Source of the DNA: CAMLHU01 sp049680185
GTDB taxonomy: Bacteria > Gemmatimonadota > Gemmatimonadetes > Gemmatimonadales > GWC2-71-9
Assembly: GCA_049680185.1 (NCBI GenBank)
Contig: JBAUHI010000071.1
Span: forward strand, 1 to 64,000
Length of the DNA stretch: 64,000 nucleotides
Direction: 5' to 3'
Part shown: positions 17,922 to 26,834 of the stretch, piece after piece
How positions within the stretch are numbered: position 1 is the stretch's first letter
Layout: every line of letters starts with the position of its first letter
Notes under the pieces: generated by a model
What the model was told of the DNA's origin: nothing
Database searches by the model: none
The model's input: the letters and a program-made list of their open reading frames with translations, nothing else
Program-made: the position numbers and the translations under genes

Positions 17922-18625
17922 GAACCATGACTCGCTTCCCCGCCCTCTCCCTCCTTGCCCTGCTCACCGCCGGATCGTTGGCCGCCCAGGTGGGGCATCC
18001 GCCGGACCAGTCGCCGTATCGGGACATCACCCACGCGAACGGGCTCCTGTTCACGTATGGACATGTGGGTGGTTCCGGCGGGTCGCTCGGCGTCGGGCCC
18101 CACTCGGCGGACGGCTGGGGGCTCCGCTACGACGTCCGATTGAGCGGACTCCTGGGGGCGCACCTGGGCTTCTCGCACTTTTCCGGAGTGCGGGACGCCT
18201 ACAATCCGGATGACAGCGTGGCCAAGCGCCGCATGGGTCCGGTCACCCAATCGGTGACGCTCCTCGGCGTGGGAATGCAGGCCAACTTGACCGGCGCGAA
18301 GAGCTGGCATCGATTGGCGCCGTTCATCGACGGCGAGATCGGCGCGGCCATCGGATCGGCCATCGCCGCCGACTCGACCAGCTTCTACACGTTCGGCACC
18401 AAGCTCTACCTGGAGCCGGGCGCAGGAGCGGAGTTGTATGTGACCGATCGCTTCCGGGTGCGCTTCGATGCGCGACTCCTGTTCTGGAACCTCAAGTATC
18501 CAAGCAGCTTCTTCCAGGTGCCGACCCAGCAACCCACCGGCGCACCGATCATCCCGTCCGGCGGCTCGGCATCGGAGTGGACCGCCACCAGCTGGTTCGG
18601 GATCGGCCTGCACTACGCGTTCTAG
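17918..18625 (+). CDS. probable outer-membrane beta-barrel protein
   Basis: A 235-residue exported protein. The signal peptide is MTRFPALSLLALLTAGSLAA. Alternating beta strands follow (WGLRYDVRLSGLLGAHLGFS, LYLEPGAGAELYVTDRFRVR) and the last residue is phenylalanine after TSWFGIGLHYAF, the classic outer-membrane insertion signal. The GTG at 17918 overlaps the gpmI stop; an ATG three codons later (17927) is an equally good start. Function unknown. Confidence 0.72.
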   Translation: MRTMTRFPALSLLALLTAGSLAAQVGHPPDQSPYRDITHANGLLFTYGHVGGSGGSLGVGPHSADGWGLRYDVRLSGLLGAHLGFSHFSGVRDAYNPDDSVAKRRMGPVTQSVTLLGVGMQANLTGAKSWHRLAPFIDGEIGAAIGSAIAADSTSFYTFGTKLYLEPGAGAELYVTDRFRVRFDARLLFWNLKYPSSFFQVPTQQPTGAPIIPSGGSASEWTATSWFGIGLHYAF

Positions 18626-18697
18626 CCGACGAGGCGCCCGGCCTTCCCGTGGCCGATCGGCCCGGGACCGCGAACGCCCCGTGCAAGGAGGACGCGC

Positions 18698-19120
18698 ATG
18701 AGCGTCCCCAACGAAACACTCGAGATCGTTCGCAACGCCCGGATCATCGCCATCGTGGGTCTGAGTCCGGACGCGGCCCGACCCAGCCACGGCGTCGGTA
18801 CCTACCTGCAGGCGCAAGGGTACCGGATCCTGCCGGTGACACCCCGCGGAGGCACTATCCTCGGCCAACCTGCATTCCCCGACCTGCGCGCAGCCACCAT
18901 GGCGGTGGCACCCGATCCCATCGACATCGTCGACGTGTTCCGTCGGCCCGAGTTCGTCGCAGCACTCCTTCCGGATCTTCTCGCCATCCGGCCAAAGCTC
19001 GTGTGGCTCCAGTCCGGCATCCGGGACGATGCGACCGCCGCCCGGCTCGAGGCGGCGGGGATCGCGGTCGTTCAGGATCATTGCCTGGCGGTCGAGCACT
19101 CCCTGCGGGTCCGGCAGTGA
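18698..19120 (+). CDS. CoA-binding domain protein (YccU-like)
   Basis: A 140-residue Rossmann-fold protein of the CoA_binding_2 family. Motifs are IIAIVGLSPDAARPSHGVG, YLQAQGYRILPVTPRGG, IDIVDVFRRPEFV and LVWLQSGIRDDATAARLEAA. A strong AAGGAGG Shine-Dalgarno lies 7-8 bp before the ATG. The family's cellular role is not established. It overlaps the next gene's GTG by 4 bp. Confidence 0.88.
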   Translation: MSVPNETLEIVRNARIIAIVGLSPDAARPSHGVGTYLQAQGYRILPVTPRGGTILGQPAFPDLRAATMAVAPDPIDIVDVFRRPEFVAALLPDLLAIRPKLVWLQSGIRDDATAARLEAAGIAVVQDHCLAVEHSLRVRQ

Positions 19121-19923
19121 GAGGATGCGTCGCGGTCGGTGCGGGGCTGCTGCTCATCGCCACGAGCGCGCCGCTCTCTGCGCAGGCCACCGCCGACCGA
19201 GCCCGACTGACCGTCGGGTTCGGCATCGCGTATCACGGGGGCGGACAGCTTTGGACCCAGGGCGGCCAGCCGATCATCGACGGCGCGGCCAATGTCGACA
19301 CCGCGACCGTGGGCCGGCGCGTCGGGGCCCAGCTCGGCGTGAGCTTCAGCGGCGCCTATTTCCCCACCCAGCATTGGGGGGTCATCGGCGAAGTTCAATT
19401 CCTGGGACTTCATTACGATGATTCGTGTGGCTTGGCGACCAGCCACAGCGCAGGCGAGGCACAGCAGATCTGCCAGAACATCCAGGGACGCGGTCACGAT
19501 GGCACCGCGGTGACCGTCACCATCGGTGGCGTCGTCCGACCGTGGGTCACCAACGACGTGTCCCCCTACCTCCGCGTCAACGCGGGCGTCGACGTGAGCC
19601 AGAACAGTTCCATCCGGATGATCGGCACCTGGACCGACAGCGCGTCCGAAGAGGCCGACTACTACATCTTTGGCGACGCGAGCCCCCGCGAGATCACGCC
19701 GACGCTGTCGTTCGGCCTTGGATTCACCGCCCCCGCAGGACGGAGTTCGCAGCTCCGGCTCGAGGCGCGCGACAACGTCGTGTTCCTGGAGCACCCGACC
19801 GGGATCCAGCCCACCCCCGACCCGAACGGGATGCCGCCAGTGGCCATGCGAGCCACACACCTCTTCTCGCTCAGCCTGAGCTACGAAATGGTCCTCGAGA
19901 AGCGCCGAGGCCATCGGTACTAA
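19117..19923 (+). CDS. probable outer-membrane beta-barrel protein
   Basis: A 268-residue protein beginning at a GTG that overlaps the previous stop (VRGCVAVGAGLLLIATSAPL, a signal peptide). Strand-rich repeats include LTVGFGIAYHGGGQLWTQGG, VGAQLGVSFSGAYFPTQHWG and TPTLSFGLGFTAPAGRSSQL. It ends FSLSLSYEMVLEKRRGHRY, a barrel-like strand followed by a short basic tail. It is related in style, not obviously in sequence, to the protein at 17918. No function recognised. Confidence 0.65.
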   Translation: MRGCVAVGAGLLLIATSAPLSAQATADRARLTVGFGIAYHGGGQLWTQGGQPIIDGAANVDTATVGRRVGAQLGVSFSGAYFPTQHWGVIGEVQFLGLHYDDSCGLATSHSAGEAQQICQNIQGRGHDGTAVTVTIGGVVRPWVTNDVSPYLRVNAGVDVSQNSSIRMIGTWTDSASEEADYYIFGDASPREITPTLSFGLGFTAPAGRSSQLRLEARDNVVFLEHPTGIQPTPDPNGMPPVAMRATHLFSLSLSYEMVLEKRRGHRY

Positions 19924-19980
19924 CCGCTGGCCCCGGTCCGCGCTTCCGCTTGGCCCCTGCTCCCCGTATCCTCCCCCACC

Positions 19981-21240
19981 GTGACCCACCCGGACCCTCT
20001 CTCCGCCCGTGACGCGGCGCACCGCGTGCTCGCGGCCGCGCGCCGCCAGCCACCCCTCCGCGTGCCGCTCGATGACGCCCTCGGGCTCGTGCTGGCGGAG
20101 GACGTGGTATCTCCCATCGATCTTCCACCGCATCGCAACAGCTCGATGGATGGCTACGCCGTCCGCGCCGCAGACATACAGACCGCCTCGGCGAACACAC
20201 CGGTCCGGCTTCGGGTCGTCGACCGGATCCCTGCCGGCACCTCCCCGGCGGGTACCGTCGGCGCCGGCGAATGCGCCCGTGTGTTCACCGGGAGCCAGGT
20301 ACCGGCCGGCGCCGATTGCGTCGTGCGCCAGGAGGACACCACCGTCGAGGGTGACGCGATCCGGGTGCTGAACGACCGGGACAGAGGCGCCAACATCCGG
20401 CAGGCAGGAGAGGATCTCCGACGCGGCGCCCTCGCGATCACGGCCGGCACCCGGCTCACACCTGGGCACCTTGGGCTGTTGGCAGCGCTCGCCGAGTCGG
20501 CACCGATGGTGGTACGGCGCCCCCGGGTGGCGATCCTCTGCAGCGGCGATGAAGTGGTGGACATCGACCGTCCGGAAGAGATCCTGAGCGGCCAGAAGGT
20601 CGGGAGCGCCAGCACCCACGCGCTCCTGGCCCTCATCCGCGAGGCGGGCGGCGAACCGATCGATCTCGGCATCGCACCGGACAGCGTGGACGCGATCCGG
20701 GCCCATCTGGCGCGCGCCCTCGATGCGGACCTCATCGTCACCGCCGGCGGCATCAGCGTCGGCGATCACGACCACGTCCGCCCGGCAGTCCAGGCCGCCG
20801 GTGGCACCATCGACTTCTGGCGCGCCCGGATCCGTCCCGGCGGGCCGGTGGCGGCGGGAACGGTCGGCGGGATCCCGTGGGTCGGCCTGCCCGGCAACCC
20901 GGTGAGCGCCATGGTCACCTTCGAGCTCTTGGTCCGACCCGCGATCCGCAAGATGGCAGGCCATTCGCTGCCGTTCCGCCGCTGCCGACCGGTCCGGACC
21001 GTCGAGGCCATCACGCTCAAGCCCCGGCTCCAGCATTTCCTGCGCGCCGTGGTGTCCGAGCGGGGAGACCAGCGTGAAGCGCGCCTCACCGGACCGCAGG
21101 GCTCGGGCATCCTGAGCTCGATGGCGGCGGCCAATGCGCTGCTGATCATTCCGGAGGGCCAGCACCAGACCCCGAGCGGGGCCGAGCTCCAGGCGATGCT
21201 GCTGGAGGAGTCGGAACACCAGGAAGGTCCAGGATTCTGA
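19981..21240 (+). CDS. moeA: molybdopterin molybdenumtransferase
   Basis: A 419-residue MoeA that inserts molybdate into adenylated molybdopterin. Motifs are PPHRNSSMDGYAVRAADI, GECARVFTGSQVPAGADCVV, GSASTHALLALIREAGGEP, LIVTAGGISVGDHDHVRPAV and WVGLPGNPVSAMVTFELLV. The start is a GTG. Other Moco genes are not in the window. The stop overlaps the terC ATG by one base. Confidence 0.95.
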   Translation: MTHPDPLSARDAAHRVLAAARRQPPLRVPLDDALGLVLAEDVVSPIDLPPHRNSSMDGYAVRAADIQTASANTPVRLRVVDRIPAGTSPAGTVGAGECARVFTGSQVPAGADCVVRQEDTTVEGDAIRVLNDRDRGANIRQAGEDLRRGALAITAGTRLTPGHLGLLAALAESAPMVVRRPRVAILCSGDEVVDIDRPEEILSGQKVGSASTHALLALIREAGGEPIDLGIAPDSVDAIRAHLARALDADLIVTAGGISVGDHDHVRPAVQAAGGTIDFWRARIRPGGPVAAGTVGGIPWVGLPGNPVSAMVTFELLVRPAIRKMAGHSLPFRRCRPVRTVEAITLKPRLQHFLRAVVSERGDQREARLTGPQGSGILSSMAAANALLIIPEGQHQTPSGAELQAMLLEESEHQEGPGF

Positions 21241-22175
21241 TGCACCTCGACCTCGGCCACCACCCGCCCATCGTGTGGGGCGTCTTCACGCTCGTCGTGG
21301 CAGTGCTGCTCGTCCTCGACCTGTTCGTGGTCGGTCGGCGTGATCGGCCGTTCTCCCTCGCTGCGGCGGGCCGCTGGTTCGGGGTGCTGGTCGGGATCGC
21401 GCTCCTCTTCGGCCTCGTCCTCCTGGGGCGGGAGGGGCCGAAGGCGATGCTCGAGTACTACACCGGGTACGTGGTCGAGCTGAGCTTGAGCATCGACAAC
21501 CTCTTCGTCTTCATCCTGGTGTTCCAGTACTTCGCGGTCCCGGTCGCGTTGCAGCCGAAGGTGCTCAAATGGGGCATCCTGGGTGCACTGATCCTGCGCG
21601 CCCTCATGATCCTGGGCGGTGCACTCCTGCTGCAGCGATTCAGCTGGATCACGTGGGTGTTCGGCGGCATCCTGGTGTTCACCGGCTGGACCATGCTCAC
21701 CCGCCGGGACCAGCACGTCGAGCCGGGACGAAATCCCGTCGTCCTGTTGGTCCGGCGCTTCCTGCCGGTGGACGACGCCTACGAGGGAGACCGGTTCCTG
21801 GTCCGCGGGATCCGCGGCTGGCGGCTGACCCCGCTGCTGCTGGTGCTCCTCACCATCGAGTGGACCGACCTGGTCTTCGCGATCGACAGCATCCCCGCCG
21901 TCTTTGCCGTGACCCGTGATCCGTTCATCGTCTATAGCTCGAACGTCTTTGCCATCCTGGGGCTCAGGGCGCTCTTCTTCCTGGTGGCGGGCCTGCTCGA
22001 CAAATTCCGCTACCTCAAGTCCGGCGTCGCCATCGTGCTGCTCTTCGTCGGCCTCAAGATGGCGGCGACCCCCTTCCTGCACATCCCGATCGGCGTGTCG
22101 CTCGGCGTCATCGTCGGCGTGCTCGCCGGGGCGGTGGCGCTCTCGCTCCGGCGCCCGGCCCCGGCCCGCGAGTGA
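21240..22175 (+). CDS. TerC family integral membrane protein
   Basis: A 311-residue membrane protein with about nine hydrophobic helices. Family landmarks are LDLFVVGRRDRPFS, YYTGYVVELSLSIDNLFVFI and LTIEWTDLVFAIDSIPAVFA, with the conserved acidic residues in the helices. TerC proteins are linked to tellurite resistance and metal (Mn/Ca) export. Co-transcribed with moeA (1-bp overlap) and the MFS gene (4-bp overlap). Confidence 0.93.
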   Translation: MHLDLGHHPPIVWGVFTLVVAVLLVLDLFVVGRRDRPFSLAAAGRWFGVLVGIALLFGLVLLGREGPKAMLEYYTGYVVELSLSIDNLFVFILVFQYFAVPVALQPKVLKWGILGALILRALMILGGALLLQRFSWITWVFGGILVFTGWTMLTRRDQHVEPGRNPVVLLVRRFLPVDDAYEGDRFLVRGIRGWRLTPLLLVLLTIEWTDLVFAIDSIPAVFAVTRDPFIVYSSNVFAILGLRALFFLVAGLLDKFRYLKSGVAIVLLFVGLKMAATPFLHIPIGVSLGVIVGVLAGAVALSLRRPAPARE

Positions 22176-23512
22176 GCGCCACCCGCTCGCGACGGTGGCT
22201 CGAAGCGCTCGGACTCCACCGGCGCGAACTCCGCGCGTGGGCGCTCTACGATTGGGCGTTCGCCGCGATGATCACGACCATCACCACGGCGGTCTTCCCG
22301 ATCTATTTCGTGAAAGTGGCGGCCGCCAACACACCGGGCCCCGCGGCCACCGCACGGCTGGCGTGGGTGAGCAGCGCCGCCCTGGCCGTCGCCGCAGCCA
22401 TCTCCCCGTTCCTCGGCGCCCTGGCGGACCAGGCGCCGATCAAGAAGCGCGGCCTCGCGAGCTGCATGGCCATCGGCGTGTTGGCGTGCGGCGGGATGTG
22501 GTGGATCGAACACGGCGATGTCACGCTCGCGTCGTGGCTCTTCGCGATCGTATTGGTGGCGGGCACCGCGAGCTTCGTCTTCTACGAGGCGATGCTGCCG
22601 CACCTCGCGACCGCCGAGGAGATGGATCGGGTCTCGACGGCCGGGTACGCCCTGGGCTACGTGGGCGGAGGACTGCTCCTGGCGCTCAACCTCGGCTGGA
22701 TCCTCAAGCCGGCGCTCTTCGGCCTGCCGAGCGGGCCGGGGCTCACGCCGAGTCAGGCGACACTGCCGACCCGGCTGGCGTTCGTGTCGGTCGCGGTGTG
22801 GTGGCTCTCGTTCTCGGTGGTGTCGCTGCGCGGCATGCCGGAGCCGCCCATCACCACTCCGGAGTCCGCCCGCCGGGAGCCGATCCGTTCGGCGTTCCGT
22901 CAGTTGGCACACACCTGGACGCTGCTCAAGCGCTATCCGCAGGCGGGCATCCTGCTGGGTGCCTTCCTCGTATACAACGACGGGATCCAGACCATCATCA
23001 AGATGGCGACCGCCTATGGCACCGAGATCGGGATCGGGCAGAACGTCCTGATCGGCTCGATCCTGCTGGTGCAGTTCGTCGGCATCCCGTGCGCCTTCCT
23101 CTTCGGCGCGCTCGCCGGGCGCATCGGCAGCAAGCCCGCCATCCTGCTGGGCCTCGCCGTCTACGGCGTGATCGCGGTCCTGGGGTACTTCATGCGGACC
23201 GGCACCCAGTTCCTGGTGCTGGCACTCCTGGTCGGGACCGTACAGGGGGGAACGCAAGCACTTTCGCGCTCGCTCTTCGCGTCGATGATCCCGCCAGCCA
23301 GGTCGGGGGAGTTCTTCGGATTGTTCAGCGTGTTCGAGAAGGTGGCGGGGATCTTCGGACCGCTCTTTTTTGCGGTCGCCATCTGGCTCACCGGGTCGAG
23401 CCGGAGCGCCATCCTGAGCGTGATCCTGTTCTTCGTGGTGGGGGCGGTGCTGCTGCTCAAGGTGGATGTCGCGGCGGGTCGGCACCACGCAACGGCGGCG
23501 CTCAGCGACTGA
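22172..23512 (+). CDS. MFS transporter, UMF1 (Atg22-like) family
   Basis: A 446-residue major-facilitator protein with 12 predicted helices. The start region RELRAWALYDWAFAAMITTI and the SPFLGALADQAPIKKR motif, plus YEAMLPHLATAEEMDRVSTA and GTVQGGTQALSRSLFASMIP, are typical of bacterial UMF1 carriers. The GTG start overlaps terC. Substrate unknown; the eukaryotic relatives export amino acids from vacuoles. Confidence 0.88.
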   Translation: MSATRSRRWLEALGLHRRELRAWALYDWAFAAMITTITTAVFPIYFVKVAAANTPGPAATARLAWVSSAALAVAAAISPFLGALADQAPIKKRGLASCMAIGVLACGGMWWIEHGDVTLASWLFAIVLVAGTASFVFYEAMLPHLATAEEMDRVSTAGYALGYVGGGLLLALNLGWILKPALFGLPSGPGLTPSQATLPTRLAFVSVAVWWLSFSVVSLRGMPEPPITTPESARREPIRSAFRQLAHTWTLLKRYPQAGILLGAFLVYNDGIQTIIKMATAYGTEIGIGQNVLIGSILLVQFVGIPCAFLFGALAGRIGSKPAILLGLAVYGVIAVLGYFMRTGTQFLVLALLVGTVQGGTQALSRSLFASMIPPARSGEFFGLFSVFEKVAGIFGPLFFAVAIWLTGSSRSAILSVILFFVVGAVLLLKVDVAAGRHHATAALSD

Positions 23513-23542
23513 GGGCGCCGGGACCCGTTCCCGCGGGGTCGG

Positions 23543-24760
23543 TCAGGTATCCGTGATGGCGTGGAATTCCGCACTGCTCGGCCGCAGGCCGCTGTGCTGG
23601 TCGGGGCCGATGACGCGGTCCCGACCCATCTGCTTGGCCGCAAAGAGGCGCGTGTCGGCCCGGCCCAGGAGCTGGTCGACGTCATCGCCGTCGCCGGGGG
23701 CGCTCGCCACGCCGGCGCTCACCGTGATCGCACCCGGCGGCAAGGTCCGACGCACCAGCGGCACCGACATGTCGGCCACCAGCCGGCGGATGTGCTCCAG
23801 CTTCCGGACCGCGGCCTCCGGCGGCGTCTCCGGCAGGATCAGCACGATCTCCTCGCCGCCATAGCGCGCCACGACGTCGGTCTGCCGCAACGCTTTCCGG
23901 ATGGCTCCCGCCACTTCCTTGAGGGCGATGTCCCCGGCGCTGTGACCCCAGGTATCGTTGAAGATCTTGAACCGATCGACGTCGAGCATCGCCACCGAGA
24001 GTTCCCGGTGGTGGCGCTTGGCGCGGATCACTTCCTCGCGGAAACGCTCGTCGAAGTAGCCGCGGTTGTGGAGGCCGGTCAGGGAGTCACTGGTGGAGAG
24101 CTCGTGCAGGCCGCGGGCCCGGCCCACGTTGGCGATGCCGAGCAGCGTAGCGATGAACAGCAGGATGACCCGACTGGCCTGGGTGTCCCAATTGAACGTC
24201 CCGTACGTGGACGCCGCCACCAGCGGCCCATGGAGGTCGTAATGCGCGCCGGTCCACCAGATCACCAGCAGGTATTCGACGATCGCGAGCCCGCCCGCCA
24301 GTGTCGTGACCCGCTGGTCGTAGCGCAGGCAGGTCATTGCGATGACGAGGAAGTACACCTCGAAGAGGATCTTGCTGTTGACGGCGACCGCCGGCTCTCC
24401 CGAGATCGCGAAGTAGAGGAGGGCACCGCTCACGATGCTGACATCGATGGCGCTGGTGGCGAACGGGATCCACCAGTGCTTCACCTCGCGGCTCACGAGC
24501 CAGAGGAGCGCGAGCCCGATGATCACCGCCACCCCGGTGATCGTGAACCCCACGATCGCATCCGACCAGGTGTCCCCGGCGATCAACTCCAGGACCGGGA
24601 TCCAGAACAGGAGACCGATCAGCACCAGCCGGATCCGGGCCGTGAGCACCTCGCCGCCAGCGCTCACATCGAGCAGATCGCCGGCCGTTGGCGCCCACAG
24701 CGCGGCAAGGGGAGACTTCCATCGCCCCGTCCCGGCAACAGCGTCGCTGGTGTCTGCCAT
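23543..24760 (-). CDS. membrane-bound diguanylate cyclase (GGDEF)
   Basis: 405 residues. Residues 40-215 hold about six hydrophobic helices (for example VLIGLLFWIPVLELIAG and VILLFIATLLGIANV) with no recognised sensor name. The GGDEF domain spans about 222-390. The active loop is ARYGGEEI (residues 298-305), a functional GGEEF-type variant. An RQTD at 292-295 is the RxxD product-inhibition site, five residues upstream. It probably makes c-di-GMP. Convergent with the MFS gene 30 bp away. Confidence 0.93.
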   Translation of the reverse strand: MADTSDAVAGTGRWKSPLAALWAPTAGDLLDVSAGGEVLTARIRLVLIGLLFWIPVLELIAGDTWSDAIVGFTITGVAVIIGLALLWLVSREVKHWWIPFATSAIDVSIVSGALLYFAISGEPAVAVNSKILFEVYFLVIAMTCLRYDQRVTTLAGGLAIVEYLLVIWWTGAHYDLHGPLVAASTYGTFNWDTQASRVILLFIATLLGIANVGRARGLHELSTSDSLTGLHNRGYFDERFREEVIRAKRHHRELSVAMLDVDRFKIFNDTWGHSAGDIALKEVAGAIRKALRQTDVVARYGGEEIVLILPETPPEAAVRKLEHIRRLVADMSVPLVRRTLPPGAITVSAGVASAPGDGDDVDQLLGRADTRLFAAKQMGRDRVIGPDQHSGLRPSSAEFHAITDT

Positions 24761-25098
24761 TGTCCGCAAATTCTTATTGAAGGGGGGGCGCGCGGCCTGC
24801 GCACCGGTATGCTGTTGTAATCTGCCAGACGCCCGGGCAGGGCGCAACGGCGGAGGACCCGGAGGGCCCATTGGGGGCACGCCGGAGGGCATCGGGACCC
24901 GTCAGCACGACCCCTGAGGGCCCATTGGGGGATCCTTCGGACGCTGAAGCGTCCCCAGGATGACCAGCCGGGGGGAAGAAGAAAGCAAGATCCTTCGGAC
25001 GCTGAAGCATCCTCAGGATGACCAGCGGGGGTGGGAAGACGGAGAGATCCTTCGGACGCTGAAGCGTCCTCAGGATGACCCCGGCCCTTCGGCCGGGG
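24761..25098. other. intergenic region carrying three dispersed-type repeats
   Basis: About 340 bp between the cyclase start and the end of the ETF-QO gene. It contains two copies of GAGGGCCCATTGGGGG (near 24865 and 24916), three copies of the ~34-bp GATCCTTCGG palindrome and a GC hairpin. No gene was found; the cyclase promoter must lie here. Confidence 0.7.
24931..25079. repeat. three tandem-spaced copies of a 34-bp palindromic repeat
   Basis: Copies begin at 24931, 24989 and 25046. Each reads GATCCTTCGGACGC, then TGAAGC(G/A)TCC and (C/T)CAGGATGACC. Inner arms GGACGC/GCGTCC surround TGAA, and outer arms GATCCT/AGGATG pair. Spacing is 57-58 bp. Variants occur at 35899-35956, 36089-36121 and 41326-41358. 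These match the style of dispersed hairpin repeats, not CRISPR, since spacers are short and purine-rich. Confidence 0.8.
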
Positions 25099-25099
25099 T
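25080..25099 (-). terminator. GC hairpin directly after the ETF-QO stop
   Basis: CCCCGGCC, CTTC loop, GGCCGGGG, touching the stop codon of the minus-strand ETF-QO gene. There is no clear T run, so it may stabilise the 3' end more than terminate. Confidence 0.45.
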
Positions 25100-26739
25100 C
25101 ACATCGATCGATACTTGGGCCCGCTCCCACCTTCGCGCGGAAGCCATCGTGGCCCCAGCACGTCGGTCGCCTTGCAGTCGACACAGTTGGGCGCGTTCAC
25201 CCGGAGCGTATCTCCCGCCCGCTCGTACACCCCCGCCGGACAGACGTGGCTGTAGAACTCCGCCACCTCACCGGTCACGTCCTTCCCCACCACCAGGTGC
25301 TGGGGGATGGTGTCGCGGGTGGAATTCCCGGACTTGAACACGGCGTCGAGCTTGCTGAACGTGAGGATGTTGTCGGGCACGAACGCTTCCGCCTGCCCCA
25401 CCCGCTTTTCCGCCTCGGCATCCTCGTGCATCGCGATCCGCCCGCCGGGGAACCGCCCCCCCGTCAAGGTCATCAACCCCGCCTTCGCGGCGCCGACGAG
25501 AAAGCCGCCCTTGAACGCCAAGCGCATGTTCCGGGTGCGCTTCATGTCGCTCACGACATAGCTCGCACGCACCGCCGCATCGTAGGACGAGAGTGCCGCC
25601 GCAGTGGGCGTCCCGGCCTGCACTGCCGCGAATGCGGCACGCGCTGCATACATCCCGGTCTGCATCGCGTAGTGGATACCCTTCAGCGAAGGAACATCCA
25701 CAAAGCCGACACAGTCGCCCGCCATCAGGAGGCCATCGCCCGAGAGACGCTCCGGCAGGGCGTAGAACCCCCCTTCCGGGATGGTCTTGGCGCCCCACTC
25801 GAGCAGCTGCCCCCCTGCCAGGATCTCCTTGAAGAGTGGATGGGTCTTCATCCGCTGCATCAGCTGTTGCACGTCGAGCGCGGCCTCCCGATAGTCGAGC
25901 CCCACCACGAGACCGAGCGACACCTGGTCGGGTCCCTGCGGATAGCACCAGCTTCCGCCGAACGCATCCATCGGCAGCGGCCACCCCAGCGTGTGGATGA
26001 CCCGATCGAGCGACCGCGGGACCTGCCACACTTCCTTGACGCCGAGGGCAAAGATCTGCGGGTTGGGCGACTGCACCTGCTGCCATGCCCGCCACGCCTG
26101 ACCCAACGGACTCCGCGTCCCGTCGGTGAGGATGGTGATCTTGGCGGTCACATCGGTCGGGCCCTGGTAATCGCCGCGCTGCGAACCGTCGCGATCGAGC
26201 CCGGACGGCGTGGTCCGCACCCCGCGCACGGCGTTCCCTTCGACCAGCAACGAGTCCACCGGAAAGCCGGTGAATACGTTCACTCCCGAGTCCTCTGCCT
26301 TGGCGCCGAGCCAGCGGGTCATCTCACTGATCGAGGCGGAAAAGTTGCCGGCGTTGTGCATCGTGGGAGGCGTGGGGATCCGGAGCGCACCACCGGCGCG
26401 GAGGAGATAGACCGATTCCTTCTCGACCCGCTGCCTGAACGGAAAGTCGGCGTCGGTCAGGTCGGGGAAGAGCTCCCGGAAGGCGCGCGGGTTGACCACC
26501 GCCCCGGAGAGATTGTGCTCGCCGAGCCCCGCCGCCTTTTCGAGTACACCGATCTGGAGATCATCGCGGCCCGCCTGCTTGGCCAACCGCGCCAGCTCGA
26601 TGGCGCCTGCCAGCCCGGCAGGCCCCGCCCCTACGAACAACACATCCATCTCGATGGCCTCCGCGCTCGGCGCCTCGCGAAGGATGAGGCGATCGACCGG
26701 AAGGTCAGGTTGATGGGCGAGAGGGAGGATCGCGGTCAC
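25099..26739 (-). CDS. electron transfer flavoprotein-quinone oxidoreductase
   Basis: A 546-residue ETF-QO that passes electrons from ETF to the membrane quinone, inferred here to be menaquinone. The FAD site is DVLFVGAGPAGLAGAIELAR. Family blocks are GLGEHNLSGAVVNPRAFREL, YPQGPDQVSLGLVVGLDYRE and GLLMAGDCVGFVDVPSLKGI. The C-terminal Fe-S region has HVCPAGVYE and NCVDCKATDVLGPRW. In the family this second motif is normally C-x2-C-x2-C; here the third cysteine is replaced by threonine (codon 25165-25167). Close to etfAB and a glutaryl-CoA dehydrogenase. Confidence 0.93.
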   Translation of the reverse strand: MTAILPLAHQPDLPVDRLILREAPSAEAIEMDVLFVGAGPAGLAGAIELARLAKQAGRDDLQIGVLEKAAGLGEHNLSGAVVNPRAFRELFPDLTDADFPFRQRVEKESVYLLRAGGALRIPTPPTMHNAGNFSASISEMTRWLGAKAEDSGVNVFTGFPVDSLLVEGNAVRGVRTTPSGLDRDGSQRGDYQGPTDVTAKITILTDGTRSPLGQAWRAWQQVQSPNPQIFALGVKEVWQVPRSLDRVIHTLGWPLPMDAFGGSWCYPQGPDQVSLGLVVGLDYREAALDVQQLMQRMKTHPLFKEILAGGQLLEWGAKTIPEGGFYALPERLSGDGLLMAGDCVGFVDVPSLKGIHYAMQTGMYAARAAFAAVQAGTPTAAALSSYDAAVRASYVVSDMKRTRNMRLAFKGGFLVGAAKAGLMTLTGGRFPGGRIAMHEDAEAEKRVGQAEAFVPDNILTFSKLDAVFKSGNSTRDTIPQHLVVGKDVTGEVAEFYSHVCPAGVYERAGDTLRVNAPNCVDCKATDVLGPRWLPREGGSGPKYRSM

Positions 26740-26774
26740 GGAAGGGCCAAGGATGAAGAGACAACAATGAAAGT

Positions 26775-26809
26775 GCGAACGCCTGATAGCCGATAGCCGT
26801 TAGCTCATA
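26775..26809. repeat. heptameric repeat array (GATAGCC theme)
   Basis: GATAGCC, GATAGCC, GTTAGCT, CATAGCC and GCACGAC in register, between the etfA stop and the ETF-QO start. Same 7-bp period as other sites but a different unit. Confidence 0.65.
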
Positions 26810-26834
26810 GCCGCACGACCTGCCCCACGACCAC

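Noticed and set aside
24931..25079. Possible CRISPR array
   Set aside because: Three palindromic repeats with purine-rich, unequal spacers of about 23 bp and no cas genes.
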